A DNA stretch of 29,713 bases, from positions 1 through 29,713 of the forward strand of contig JAEWXC010000052.1 in the NCBI GenBank assembly GCA_023396115.1. The letters are read 5' to 3'. Numbering within the stretch: position 1 is the stretch's first letter; the number at the start of each line of letters is the position of its first letter. This DNA is from Actinomycetes bacterium. GTDB lineage: Bacteria; Actinomycetota; Actinomycetes; Propionibacteriales; Nocardioidaceae. Shown here piece by piece: positions 22,218-29,713 of this stretch. A program made the translations under genes and the position numbers. The notes beneath the pieces are model-generated. The model worked only from the letters and a program-made list of their open reading frames with translations. It was not told the DNA's origin and ran no database searches.

Positions 22218-22613
22218 GTGACCAGCACCCCCGCCACCGTCGAGACCGCCTCCTGGGCCCGCCGCGTCGGCGCCCTGCTGGTCGACTGGCTCGCCTGCTA
22301 CGCGATCATCTCCCTGGCCGTCGCCTCCGGGCTGCTGGCCTCCAACCCCGCAGGCATCTGGACGCTCGTCCTGTTCGTCCTCGAGACCGCCGTCTTCACC
22401 GCCACCCTCGGCGGATCCTTCGGCAAGCTCGCCACCCGTCTGCGGGTGGTCCGCGCCGACGGCTCGGCCCGCCCCGTCTCCCTGCTCGCCGCGCTGCTGC
22501 GCAGCGTCCTGGTTGCCCTGCTGGTCCCGCCGCTGGTCTTCAAGGCCGACGGTCGGGGGCTGCACGACCTCGCCGTCGGTACGGCCACCGTGCCGCTCGC
22601 CCCGCGCCGCTGA
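22218..22613 (+). CDS. RDD-family membrane protein
   Basis: A 131-residue membrane protein of the RDD family. It has the conserved Arg and Asp (ARRVGALLVDWLACYAI) in the first helix and the FGKLATRLRVVRADG loop before the last helix. Three membrane segments are apparent, at about 17-38, 46-65 and 90-110. The GTG at 22218 places the RDD motif close to the N-terminus and has a -10 box seven bases upstream. The gene is divergent from glnA, as in Mycobacterium, where a small membrane protein sits beside glnA1. Role unknown; RDD proteins have been linked to ion exchange in a few cases. Confidence 0.85.
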   Translation: MTSTPATVETASWARRVGALLVDWLACYAIISLAVASGLLASNPAGIWTLVLFVLETAVFTATLGGSFGKLATRLRVVRADGSARPVSLLAALLRSVLVALLVPPLVFKADGRGLHDLAVGTATVPLAPRR

Positions 22614-22730
22614 GATTCCCGGAGTTTCCCTCAGCAGCCGGGGAGCAGCCGCGCTCACCCCGGCCAGAACCCGCGACACGAACTGGACTCGGTAGGTGTG
22701 AGGCGTCCCGATGCGGGACAGACTGCCGGT

Positions 22731-23537
22731 ATGAAACTCAAGCGCACCCTGACCCTCACCGTTGCCGCCCCGGTGCTGGCCCTCGCACTGGTCGGCTGTG
22801 CCGACGGTGAGACCGGCGACGCCGACGACCGCCTGCCCGGCTCGACCGCCTCGGCCACCCAGGACCCCACCGACACCGAGGCCACCACCGAGGCCCCCGA
22901 GGCCGAGGAGCCGGAGGCCGAGGCTCCTGCCGCGGGCACCGAGGTCACCCCCGAGCAGTTCCGGGCCCTGTTCAAGAAGGCCACCGAGCAGCTGACCACG
23001 GCCAAGGTGCGCTCGGAGGGCGAGGGCGTGCTGGCCAGCGAGATGTCCGGCGTCGTCGACTACACCTCGACCCCGCCGTCGATGGAGTTCACCTCCAAGG
23101 CCGGCGGCGCCGAGACCCGCACGATCATGGTCGACGGTGCCCTCTTCATGAACATGGGCCCGGCCACCGGCAACAAGTGGATGAAGACCGAGCTCGAGCA
23201 GACCCAGGAGAACACCGACCCGCTCGCGGCGATGGACGAGTTCATGAAGAGCATCAAGTCCGTCACCTTCGTCGGTGAGGAGCAGGTCGAGGGCGGCGAC
23301 GCCGACCACTACACCGTCACCCTCCGCCCCGACGCCGGCGGCAGCGCCCCCAGCGCCCCCCAGTCGATGACCCTGGACTTCTGGTTCGACGACCAGGGCC
23401 GCCCCGTGATCATGGGCACGAGCATGAAGGTCAACGGCAAGAAGGCCAGCACCAAGATGATCTACAGCGACTTCGGCACGAAGGTGTCGATCAAGGCCCC
23501 GCCGGCCGACCAGGTCACCACCAACCCGATGGGCTGA
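22731..23537 (+). CDS. Lipoprotein, LppX/LprG-like
   Basis: A 268-residue secreted lipoprotein. The N-terminus MKLKRTLTLTVAAPVLALALVGC is a signal peptide with lipobox LVGC, so Cys23 would be lipidated. A low-complexity Glu/Ala/Pro/Thr linker (about 40-75) follows. The mature domain has repeated beta-strands (VRSEGEGVLASEMSGVVDY, MEFTSKAGGAETRTIMVDGALFM, HYTVTLRPDAGG) like the mycobacterial LppX/LprA/LprF/LprG fold, which binds lipids. The ATG at 22731 gives a proper signal peptide; the GTG 33 bases upstream adds a charged extension and is less likely. No clear ribosome-binding site is seen. It is followed by a strong bidirectional terminator. Confidence 0.82.
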   Translation: MKLKRTLTLTVAAPVLALALVGCADGETGDADDRLPGSTASATQDPTDTEATTEAPEAEEPEAEAPAAGTEVTPEQFRALFKKATEQLTTAKVRSEGEGVLASEMSGVVDYTSTPPSMEFTSKAGGAETRTIMVDGALFMNMGPATGNKWMKTELEQTQENTDPLAAMDEFMKSIKSVTFVGEEQVEGGDADHYTVTLRPDAGGSAPSAPQSMTLDFWFDDQGRPVIMGTSMKVNGKKASTKMIYSDFGTKVSIKAPPADQVTTNPMG

Positions 23538-23560
23538 CCCGCCCCCGAGTCACCGGCAGC

Positions 23561-23596
23561 ACGAAGGCCCACCCGGACAACCGGGTGGGCCTTCGT
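23561..23596. terminator. Strong bidirectional hairpin terminator
   Basis: A perfect 16-bp stem (ACGAAGGCCCACCCGG and its complement) closes on a 4-base loop, ACAA. It sits between the converging lipoprotein and DUF4191 genes, 23 bases after the first stop and 19 bases from the second. No long T-run follows, as is common in actinobacteria. Confidence 0.85.
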
Positions 23597-23615
23597 CGTG
23601 GCGCGGGGTGGGGGC

Positions 23616-24317
23616 TCAGCGCCCACGCAGGTTGCCGCGCATGCCCTTCATGCTGGTGGGCACCGGGCCCTTGGGCATCGGGATGTTGGAACGGTTCGCG
23701 TCCAGCGCCTTGAGCCGGTTCAGCACGTCGGTCAGCGCCGGGCCCTTCACGCCGCGACCCAGCTTCGTGACGTGCTTGACCAGCTTGGGCAGCGGCACCT
23801 CGCCCTCGCCGTTGCCGCAGACCACCTCGTGCACCGGGGTGTCGGACAGGACCCGCTCGTGCTTGCGACGCTCGGAGGCCATCAGCTGCTTGAGCCGGTT
23901 CGGGTTGCCCTCGCCGACCAGGACGACGCCGGGCGGGCCGACGACGCGGTGCACCACGTCCTGCTGCTTGTTGAACGCCACCACGGCGTCGGTCTTCCAG
24001 CCGCGGCGCAGCATGGTCAGCGCCGACGCGGCCGCGCCCTTCTGCCCGTCCATCTGGGTGTACATCGCCCGCTGCGCGCGTCGACCGAACACCACGACCG
24101 CGCCCAGGGACGCCGAGAGCAGGGTGCCGAGCACCGTGAAGATCCAGGAGAAGAACCCGTCACCGGGCAGCAGGAAGAGCACCAGGAAGCCGAGGGCACC
24201 CGCCAGGACGGCGGCGCCGAGCACCCACCAGCCGATGCGCGGGTCGGTGCGCTTGGCCATCTGGTAGCTCTGCGTGAACTGCTGGCGCCGGCTGAGGTCG
24301 GTGGTGGGCGTCGACAT
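23616..24317 (-). CDS. DUF4191-family membrane protein
   Basis: A 233-residue protein matching DUF4191, the family of mycobacterial Rv2219. Two adjacent membrane segments lie at about 28-50 and 56-77 (GWWVLGAAVLAGALGFLVLF; WIFTVLGTLLSASLGAVVVF). A soluble, mostly cytoplasmic region follows, with GPPGVVLVGEG and a basic C-terminal tail (MKGMRGNLRGR). The ATG at 24317 has GGAAG upstream. It lies 32 bp after lipA on the same strand, in the expected order. Biochemical role unknown. Confidence 0.9.
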   Translation of the reverse strand: MSTPTTDLSRRQQFTQSYQMAKRTDPRIGWWVLGAAVLAGALGFLVLFLLPGDGFFSWIFTVLGTLLSASLGAVVVFGRRAQRAMYTQMDGQKGAAASALTMLRRGWKTDAVVAFNKQQDVVHRVVGPPGVVLVGEGNPNRLKQLMASERRKHERVLSDTPVHEVVCGNGEGEVPLPKLVKHVTKLGRGVKGPALTDVLNRLKALDANRSNIPMPKGPVPTSMKGMRGNLRGR

Positions 24318-24349
24318 GGTGCTGCTTCCTGCTCGTGGGTCGGGTGCGC

Positions 24350-25375
24350 TCAGGGCGCGGTGGTGCTGAGGCTGTCGGGTGCGACGGTGCTGCTGGGCAG
24401 GGTCGCGGTGGTGCTGATCGAGGCGAGTTCCAAGCCCTCGGGGACCGTCTCCCCGCGGGCCTCCAACGCCTGACGGTACAGGCGACCGGCCCGGTAGGAC
24501 GAACGGACCAGCGGGCCGGACAGCACGCCGGAGAACCCGATCTCGCTGGCTTCCTCGGCCAGCTCGACGAACTCCTGGGGCTTGACCCACCGCTCGACGG
24601 GGTGGTGCCGCACCGAGGGGCGCAGGTACTGGGTGATGGTGATGATCTCGGTGCCCGCCTCGTACAGGTCGACCAACGCCTGGCTGACCTCCTCGCGGGT
24701 CTCGCCCATGCCCAGGATCAGGTTGGACTTGGTGACCAGGCCGAAGTCGCGGGCCGCGGTGATCACCTCGAGCGAGCGCTCGTAGCGGAACGCCGGGCGG
24801 ATCCGCTTGAAGATCCGCGGCACCGTCTCCAGGTTGTGGGCCAGCACCTCGGGCCGGGCCTCGAAGACCTCGGCCAGCAGGTCGGGCTTGGCGTGGAAGT
24901 CCGGGATCAGGTTCTCCACGCCGGTGCCCGGGTTCAGCTCGTGGATCGCCCGGACCGTCTCGGCGTACAGCCATGCGCCCTCGTCGGGCAGGTCGTCCCG
25001 GGCGACGCCGGTGATGGTGGCGTAGCGCAGTCCCATCGTCCGCACCGACTCGGCCACCCGGCGGGGCTCGTCGCGGTCCAGCGGCTCGGGCTTGCCGGTG
25101 TCGATCTGGCAGAAGTCGCAGCGCCGGGTGCACTGGTCACCACCGATGAGGAACGTGGCCTCCCGGTCCTCCCAGCACTCGAAGATGTTGGGACAGCCCG
25201 CCTCCTGGCACACGGTGTGCAGCCCCTCGGACTTCACCAGCGACTGCAGGGCCGTGTACTCGGGCCCCATCCGCGCCTTGGTCTTGATCCACTCGGGCTT
25301 GCGCTCGATGGGGGTCTCGGCGTTGCGGACCTCCAGGCGCAGCAGCTTGCGGCCGTCAGGGGAGGGGGTAGTCAC
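24350..25375 (-). CDS. lipA: Lipoyl synthase
   Basis: A 341-residue radical-SAM enzyme that inserts two sulfurs into octanoyl groups on lipoyl domains. The auxiliary cluster cysteines are Cys56, Cys61 and Cys67 (VCQEAGCPNIFEC). The radical-SAM motif is CTRRCDFC with Cys82, Cys86 and Cys89. The C-terminal GPLVRSSYRAG block that ligates the auxiliary cluster through serine is present. The GTG at 25375 is preferred; upstream in-frame codons run into the neighbouring membrane-protein gene. There is no clear ribosome-binding site, but a TAAAGT box lies seven bases upstream, so the transcript may be leaderless. It works with LipB, encoded just upstream. Confidence 0.97.
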   Translation of the reverse strand: MTTPSPDGRKLLRLEVRNAETPIERKPEWIKTKARMGPEYTALQSLVKSEGLHTVCQEAGCPNIFECWEDREATFLIGGDQCTRRCDFCQIDTGKPEPLDRDEPRRVAESVRTMGLRYATITGVARDDLPDEGAWLYAETVRAIHELNPGTGVENLIPDFHAKPDLLAEVFEARPEVLAHNLETVPRIFKRIRPAFRYERSLEVITAARDFGLVTKSNLILGMGETREEVSQALVDLYEAGTEIITITQYLRPSVRHHPVERWVKPQEFVELAEEASEIGFSGVLSGPLVRSSYRAGRLYRQALEARGETVPEGLELASISTTATLPSSTVAPDSLSTTAP

Positions 25376-25382
25376 GCCGGCA

Positions 25383-25388
25383 ACTTTA
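25383..25388 (-). promoter_or_regulatory. Probable -10 box, leaderless lipA transcript
   Basis: Read on the minus strand, TAAAGT lies seven bases before the lipA GTG. It overlaps the end of the upstream membrane-protein gene. Confidence 0.45.
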
Positions 25389-26291
25389 CGCCGCGGACGG
25401 TCGGCGGGCACGTCGGCGTACCCGCCCCACCGTCCAGCCGGTGGCAGTGACCACGAGGCTGACCGCTCCCACTGCGACCGCCACGTGCGCCAGGGCCCAC
25501 CACGGACCCAGTGGCTCGCCGTCGGGTGCGTGGGCCGACATGCCCAGCAGGGCGTAGAGGTGCTCGGTGGGTGAGACCCACGCCGCTTCCCCGTACTGGG
25601 GGTCGAAGAACGCCCACACCAGGACCACCGCCCCCGTGACCGCGGCCGCCACCCCCAGCGGGACGGTGACCGAGCGGGTGCGCAGCAGCCTCCCCAGGCC
25701 GGTGGCGGCGGCCCCCACGACACCGGCCAGCAGCGCGGTGCGCAGCACCAGACCCAGCACCTGGGTGCCGGTCAACGGGTCGTACGGCAGATCACGCCAG
25801 TCGGCCACGGAGAACAGTCCGGCCCACCACCCGGCCAGCCCCACCAGCACTCCGGCGGCAGCCCACCCGGCGCCCACCAGCACCTCGGTCCAGGCGGGGC
25901 CCGGGGTCCGCTGCCGTCGCCGACGCGCCCGGTGCGTGCCCAGCGACACCGAGGTCACGGTCAGCCACGCCGCGATGCCGACCCCGACTCCCAGGAAGTG
26001 CACCCGGGCCAGGTCGAGCGGGCGCTGACCCAGGAGGTCGCCGGCCGCGCCACGGGTGCAGATGTCCTCCACGTCGGCCCGGGGGGAGTACAGGTACGGC
26101 GTTCCGCTCTCCTCCACGCAGGGCTCGGTGGTCGTGACCCGGTCCATGGCGCCACGGAGTTCGGCACCGTCGATCCCGGAGGAGGCGACGACGAGCACCA
26201 CCCAGGTGATCAGGGGGACCAGCGCAGCTGCGGCCAGCCTCACGGCCGTGACCGTCCGGTCCGCGAGCGGCGGACGGTTCTGGGCGCGCAC
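25386..26291 (-). CDS. Integral membrane protein, unknown
   Basis: A 301-residue membrane protein between lipB and lipA. The likely GTG at 26291 lies two bases after the lipB stop, so the two are probably coupled. Membrane segments appear at about 14-32, 102-122, 143-165, 183-205, 214-233 and 265-286. A non-membrane loop after the first segment contains two cysteines (EPCVEESG and DICTRG), which may form a disulfide outside the cell. The C-terminus is basic (GRVRRRARRPSAA). I recognise no family. It is not in the lipB-lipA gap of Mycobacterium and seems lineage-specific. Confidence 0.75.
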   Translation of the reverse strand: MRAQNRPPLADRTVTAVRLAAAALVPLITWVVLVVASSGIDGAELRGAMDRVTTTEPCVEESGTPYLYSPRADVEDICTRGAAGDLLGQRPLDLARVHFLGVGVGIAAWLTVTSVSLGTHRARRRRQRTPGPAWTEVLVGAGWAAAGVLVGLAGWWAGLFSVADWRDLPYDPLTGTQVLGLVLRTALLAGVVGAAATGLGRLLRTRSVTVPLGVAAAVTGAVVLVWAFFDPQYGEAAWVSPTEHLYALLGMSAHAPDGEPLGPWWALAHVAVAVGAVSLVVTATGWTVGRVRRRARRPSAA

Positions 26292-26293
26292 GC

Positions 26294-27022
26294 TCAGGCG
26301 CCGGGACGCACCAGCTCGATCCGGGGCGTTCGACCGGGCTCCGGGCGCGGCTCGTAGTCCGGGGTGGGTTGGTAGTCCTCCCACGCCAGGTAGGTGTCCA
26401 GGTGCCGGCGGACGCTGTCGAGCACCTCGGTGACCGGCACGTCGCGGCCCAGTTCGTTGCTGAGCGAGGTGACCCCGGCGTCGGCGATCCCGCAGGGCAC
26501 GAACCGGTCGTACCAGCCCAGGTCGACGTCGCAGTTGAGGGCGAAGCCGTGCATCGTCACCCCGTGCGAGACCCGGATCCCGATCGCCGCGACCTTGCGC
26601 TCGGGGCCACGCTCGTCGGCGGCCAACCAGACCCCGCTGCGGCCCGGGACCCGGGCGGTGGTGACGCCGAACTCGGCACACACCGCGATCAGGGCCTCCT
26701 CGACCCGGCGCACGTAGTCGACGACCTTGACGTGGTCGGGCAGGGTCACGATCGGGTAGCCGACCAGCTGGCCGGGCCCGTGGAAGGTGATCTTGCCGCC
26801 GCGGTCGACGTCGATGACGTCCGCGCCCCCGGGGTCGAGCGGGCGCTCGTGCGGATCGGTGCGCTTGCCGGCGGTGAAGACCGGCGGGTGCTCGAGCAGC
26901 AGCACCGTGTCCCCGGCCCCGGCCACCACCTCGGCGTGCACCCGGCGCTGCAGCTCCCACGCCGCCAGGTAGTCGACCGCCTCGTCGCCGAGACCTGCGA
27001 TCCGGTACTCCACCTCAGCCAT
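26294..27022 (-). CDS. lipB: Octanoyltransferase
   Basis: A 242-residue octanoyl-ACP:protein N-octanoyltransferase, transferring octanoyl groups to lipoyl-domain lysines before LipA acts. Family blocks are LLEHPPVFTAGKRTD (42-56), GGKITFHGPGQLVGYP (75-90), and KVAAIGIRVSHGVTMHGFALN with the catalytic Lys143. FVPCGI contains the acyl-accepting Cys177. The ATG at 27022 has a TAGGCT box six bases upstream and no obvious ribosome-binding site. It is followed by a membrane-protein gene and lipA on the same strand. Confidence 0.97.
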   Translation of the reverse strand: MAEVEYRIAGLGDEAVDYLAAWELQRRVHAEVVAGAGDTVLLLEHPPVFTAGKRTDPHERPLDPGGADVIDVDRGGKITFHGPGQLVGYPIVTLPDHVKVVDYVRRVEEALIAVCAEFGVTTARVPGRSGVWLAADERGPERKVAAIGIRVSHGVTMHGFALNCDVDLGWYDRFVPCGIADAGVTSLSNELGRDVPVTEVLDSVRRHLDTYLAWEDYQPTPDYEPRPEPGRTPRIELVRPGA

Positions 27023-27028
27023 GGCACG

Positions 27029-27034
27029 AGCCTA
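27029..27034 (-). promoter_or_regulatory. Probable -10 box, leaderless lipB transcript
   Basis: On the minus strand TAGGCT lies six bases before the lipB ATG, in the 139-bp gap to the divergent gene at 27162. Confidence 0.5.
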
Positions 27035-27161
27035 CGCCCGCGGGGCCCGGAGCCCGGGGCGTGTCCCGACCGGACGGGGACACGGCAGGGACAATGCAGC
27101 GGCGGGACGTGCCTGTGGAGGAGCCCCGACACCGACGCCCGCTCCGGGGCAGGGTGGGGTG

Positions 27162-27677
27162 ATGGACCCGAGGCGGCTGCTCCCGACCCTGGCGGTGCTC
27201 ACCAGCGTCGCCCTGGCAGTGACGCTGTTGGGCCACCTCGTGCTCGACCGCGACGCACCCGGGACCGACCGCCAGCGCGCTGCCGTGACCGAGGCGCCGG
27301 CCCGCACGGTGCTGCGCGAGTGGGACGCGGCCCGGGCGGCAGCGTGGGCGCAGGGGGACGTGGCCGCGTTGCGCTCGCTGTACACCGACGGGTCCGCAGC
27401 AGGCGAGCGGGACGTGGCGATGCTGCGCCGGTGGGTGCGCCGCGGGTTCGTGGTCACCGGGATGCGCAGCCAGGTGCTGCGGTGGCGGGTGGTGGGCGCC
27501 GGGAGCGGGGCCGACTCCCTGGTCCTGGAGGTCACCGACCGGCTCACCGGTGCGCAGGCCCGGCACCGCGACGGCGGCCGTCGGACCCTGCCGGCGAGTA
27601 CACCCCGGACCAGACGGATCACCTGGCGACGGGTCGGCGGGGTGTGGCAGGTCGCCGCGTCGGTCCCCGGACGCTGA
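27162..27677 (+). CDS. Single-pass membrane-anchored protein, unknown
   Basis: A 171-residue protein with one N-terminal membrane segment (about 6-27, LLPTLAVLTSVALAVTLLGHLV) that may be an uncleaved signal anchor. The outer domain (TVLREWDAARAAAWAQGDVAALRSLYTDGSAAGERDVAMLRRW) has the helical start typical of NTF2/SnoaL-like folds. It then has strands ending in WRRVGGVWQVAAS. The family assignment is a guess. The ATG at 27162 is preceded by a G-rich stretch. Its stop lies two bases from that of the convergent epimerase gene. Confidence 0.7.
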   Translation: MDPRRLLPTLAVLTSVALAVTLLGHLVLDRDAPGTDRQRAAVTEAPARTVLREWDAARAAAWAQGDVAALRSLYTDGSAAGERDVAMLRRWVRRGFVVTGMRSQVLRWRVVGAGSGADSLVLEVTDRLTGAQARHRDGGRRTLPASTPRTRRITWRRVGGVWQVAASVPGR

Positions 27678-27679
27678 GC

Positions 27680-28566
27680 TCAGGCGGTGGCAGCGTCCAG
27701 CACCGCCGCGATGTCGGCGTCACGGAACCGGTAGCCGGCAGCGATCAACGCCGACGGGCTGGTGTTCAGGGACCCGAGCAGCTCAGGCGCCATCGCGCCC
27801 GCGGCGACCCGCAGCACCGTCGCCGGCACGTGGAGCCGCGCCGGCCGGCCCACCAGGTCCGCCAGCGCCTCGGTGACCTCGGCGTTGGTCGGGGTGAGGG
27901 GTGAACACAGGTTGACCGGGCCGGTGAGGTGCGGGTGCTCCGCAGCGTGCACGACGGCACCGACCCAGTCACGCAGGGAGATGCTGGGGGCGTACTGCCG
28001 GCCGTCACCGAACCGTCCGCCCAGACCCAGCCGGAACTGCCGCAGCTGCACCGACAGCGGCGCCGAGCGACGGTCCAGCACCGGTGCGGTGCGCAGCAGC
28101 ACCACCCGGGCGCCGACCTCGACGGCCGGGCGGGTGGCGGCCTCCCACTCGTGGCAGACCCGGGTGAGCAGCGCGTGCCCACGGCTGTCGGAGGCCTCGG
28201 TCAGCGGGGTGCCGCCGTGGTCGCCGTACCAGGAGATCCCGCTCGCGTTCAGCAGCGCCGGCGGGTCCGGGTGCGCGGCCACCGCGGTGGCGATCGTCCG
28301 GCTGCCCTCGACCCGCGAGACCTGCAGGTCCCGGGCCCAGCGCCGTGAGTGCGGGTTGCCCAGGGTGGGGGAGCCAGCCAGGTTCACCACCACGTCCACG
28401 CCGTCCAGGTGCCCCGGGTCCAGCACGGCACCCGGCTGCCAGCCCACGTCGCCGCGCCGACGGGTGTCTCGCGCACCAGCCTGCGGACCCGGTGCCCGGC
28501 CCCCGCCAGAGCACGCGACAGGTGGGTGCCGAGGAATCCGGAGGAACCGGCGACCAGGACGTCCAT
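27680..28566 (-). pseudogene. TIGR01777-family NAD(P)-dependent epimerase, frameshifted
   Basis: An SDR-superfamily protein like mycobacterial Rv2216. The start ATG at 28566, with GGAG upstream, gives MDVLVAGSSGFLGTHLSRAL, the nucleotide-binding GxxGFxG motif. After RRLVR the frame continues as nonsense. The expected continuation (RDTRRRGDVGWQPGAV, then VDVVVNLAGSP and a normal C-terminus with SLRDWVGAVVHAAEH) is in another frame. Inserting one C at about 28468-28476 restores a full protein of about 296 residues. This is either a genuine one-base deletion or a sequencing error in a GC-rich stretch. All other family blocks look intact, including LNASGISWYGDHG. Confidence 0.85.
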
Positions 28567-28611
28567 CTCTCCACTGTGCCACGCCGGGACGACGCCCCCG
28601 GCCCGGAAGTG

Positions 28612-28652
28612 CCCGACGCCGGGGCGACCGGATCGGTCGCCCCGGCGTCGGG
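28612..28652 (-). terminator. Strong hairpin terminator of the acyltransferase gene
   Basis: A perfect 19-bp GC-rich stem closes on a 3-base loop (GAT), 16 bases after the acyltransferase stop and before the epimerase gene. No T-run follows. Confidence 0.8.
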
Positions 28653-28668
28653 GAGTCAGCGGGGTCGC

Positions 28669-29713
28669 TCAGACCTCGAACTGACCGGACTCCAGGCGGG
28701 CCTTCAGGTCACGCAGGAAGCGGCCGGCGTCGGCGCCGTCCACCAGCTGGTGGTCGTAGGACAGGGCCAGGTAGACCATGTGGCGCACCGCGATCGTCTC
28801 GCCCAGGTTCGGGTCGTCGATCACCACCGCGCGCTTCACCACGGCACCCGGGCCGAGGATCGCGACCTGGGGCTTGTTGATGATCGGGGTGTCGAAGAGC
28901 GCCCCGAAGCTACCCAGGTTGGTGATGGTGAACGTGCCGCCGGACAGCTCGTCGGCGGTGACCTTGTTGGTGCGGGTGCGCTCGGCGACGTCGGCGATCT
29001 TCTTCGCCAGACCGGCGATCGACAGGTCGCCGGCGTCCTTGACCACCGGGGTCAGCAGGCCACGCTCGGTGTCGACCGCGAACGCCACGTGCTCGGCGTC
29101 GTGGAAGGTGATCTCCCCGGCCGCGGTGTCGATCGAGGCGTTCAGCTTCGGGTGCTGCTTGAGCACGTCGATGGCGGCCTTGGTGAAGAACGGCAGGTAG
29201 CTGAGCTTCACGCCCTCGCGGGCGGCGAAGGCGTCCTTGACGCTGTCGCGCAGGCGGGCGACGTTGGTGACGTCCACCTCGACGACCTGGGTGAGCTGGG
29301 CCGAGGTCTGCAGCGAGTCGACCATGCGCTCGGCGATGATCTTGCGCAGCCGGCTCATCGGCTCCTTGGTGCCGCGCAGCGGCGAGGCCTCGCCGGTCGG
29401 GGCGGCCGCGGAGGAGGACTCCTGGGCGGCAGGCGCCTCGGCACCCTTCGACGCCGCGTTGGCCGCGTCCAGGACGTCCTGCTTGCGGATCCGGCCACCC
29501 ACGCCCGACCCGGTCAGGGTCGAGAGGTCCACGCCGTGCTGGGCGGCGAGCTTGCGCACCAGCGGCGTCACGTAGGAGCGCTCGTCACGGGCCGGAGCGG
29601 ACTGCTCGGCAGCGGGAGCGGCCGGAGCGGCCGGTGCAGCCGGAGCGGCCGGGGCCTGGGGAGCCGCGGGGGCAGCCGGGGCGGCGGGGGCAGCCGGAGC
29701 CTGGGGTGCAGCC
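28669..29713 (-). CDS. sucB: Dihydrolipoamide acyltransferase (E2), N-terminus outside window
   Basis: The C-terminal 348 codons of a 2-oxo-acid dehydrogenase E2 subunit. From the window edge inward there is a flexible Ala/Pro linker (codons at 29712 to about 29625) and the peripheral-subunit-binding domain (YVTPLVRKLAAQHGVDLSTLTGSG). A second linker follows, then the catalytic domain with the LSYDHQLVDGADAGRF motif holding the catalytic His and Asp. The lipoyl domain or domains lie beyond the right edge. The gene sits at the place of mycobacterial dlaT, which serves as shared E2; which complex this one serves cannot be told from this part. Its lipoyl lysines are the targets of LipA and LipB encoded nearby. 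Confidence 0.93.
   Translation of the reverse strand, partial: AAPQAPAAPAAPAAPAAPQAPAAPAAPAAPAAPAAEQSAPARDERSYVTPLVRKLAAQHGVDLSTLTGSGVGGRIRKQDVLDAANAASKGAEAPAAQESSSAAAPTGEASPLRGTKEPMSRLRKIIAERMVDSLQTSAQLTQVVEVDVTNVARLRDSVKDAFAAREGVKLSYLPFFTKAAIDVLKQHPKLNASIDTAAGEITFHDAEHVAFAVDTERGLLTPVVKDAGDLSIAGLAKKIADVAERTRTNKVTADELSGGTFTITNLGSFGALFDTPIINKPQVAILGPGAVVKRAVVIDDPNLGETIAVRHMVYLALSYDHQLVDGADAGRFLRDLKARLESGQFEV

Noticed and set aside
20611..22221. A 536-codon open frame antisense to glnA
   Set aside because: The opposite strand is unmistakable glutamine synthetase. The antisense product has the repetitive Val/Leu/Asp/Arg look of a shadow frame.
29589..29713. Ala/Pro-coding repeats at the right edge as a DNA repeat element
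   Set aside because: They are the normal flexible linker of an E2 acyltransferase, with variable codons rather than identical DNA units.
1..29713. CRISPR array, tRNA, rRNA or attachment-site signals
   Set aside because: No regularly spaced repeats, no cloverleaf-like segments with CCA-type ends, and no long direct repeats flanking the accessory region were seen by eye.

Overview
The window is GC-rich actinobacterial chromosome. The right third has the gene order glnA, RDD membrane protein, DUF4191 protein, lipA, lipB, TIGR01777 epimerase, dihydrolipoamide acyltransferase. This order is known from Mycobacterium (Rv2220 down to Rv2215). Together with the GlnR-type glnA operator and several probable leaderless starts, it points to Actinomycetes. 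Nocardioidaceae is my best guess from gene content; I could not test it.

Layout. (a) 1-157: right end of an IS3-family element. (b) 336-2467, minus strand: a translationally coupled operon of a PGN_0703-type PD-(D/E)XK nuclease, a MacroD-type ADP-ribose hydrolase and an unknown protein. (c) 2614-3234, plus: a MESH1/SpoT-like HD hydrolase. (d) 3266-9542, minus: an AddA-like UvrD helicase-nuclease and its AddB-like partner. The AddB-like gene is cut by one in-frame TAG. (e) 9657-13527: an ECF sigma factor, divergent from a dual-specificity phosphatase, then VWA, PHP and zinc-ribbon genes. (f) 13585-18307: a compact NAD/ADP-ribose block. It holds a SIR2 protein with a possible N-terminal macro-like domain, an ADP-ribosylglycohydrolase fused to a phosphatase, an ARPP-1 protein, and a divergent NrtR-like Nudix regulator with palindromes in the shared promoter region. 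(g) 18464-20376: a small unknown protein and a coiled-coil membrane protein. (h) 20584-29713: the conserved glnA-lipoate-acyltransferase block, with a frameshifted TIGR01777 epimerase gene.

How the parts may work together. Part (f), with the macro protein in (b), has the components of an ADP-ribose cycle. SIR2 could consume NAD. The macro protein and the glycohydrolase could remove ADP-ribose marks. The fused phosphatase could act on a phosphorylated ADP-ribose product, and the Nudix regulator could sense ADP-ribose or NAD. The adjacent nucleases suggest a genome-defence or DNA-repair setting. This is inference from domains and neighbourhood. The core block (h) is nitrogen assimilation (glnA) and lipoate synthesis and attachment (lipA, lipB) feeding the E2 acyltransferase. 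No tRNA, rRNA, CRISPR array or replication origin was seen, and no gene-free stretch exceeds about 210 bases.
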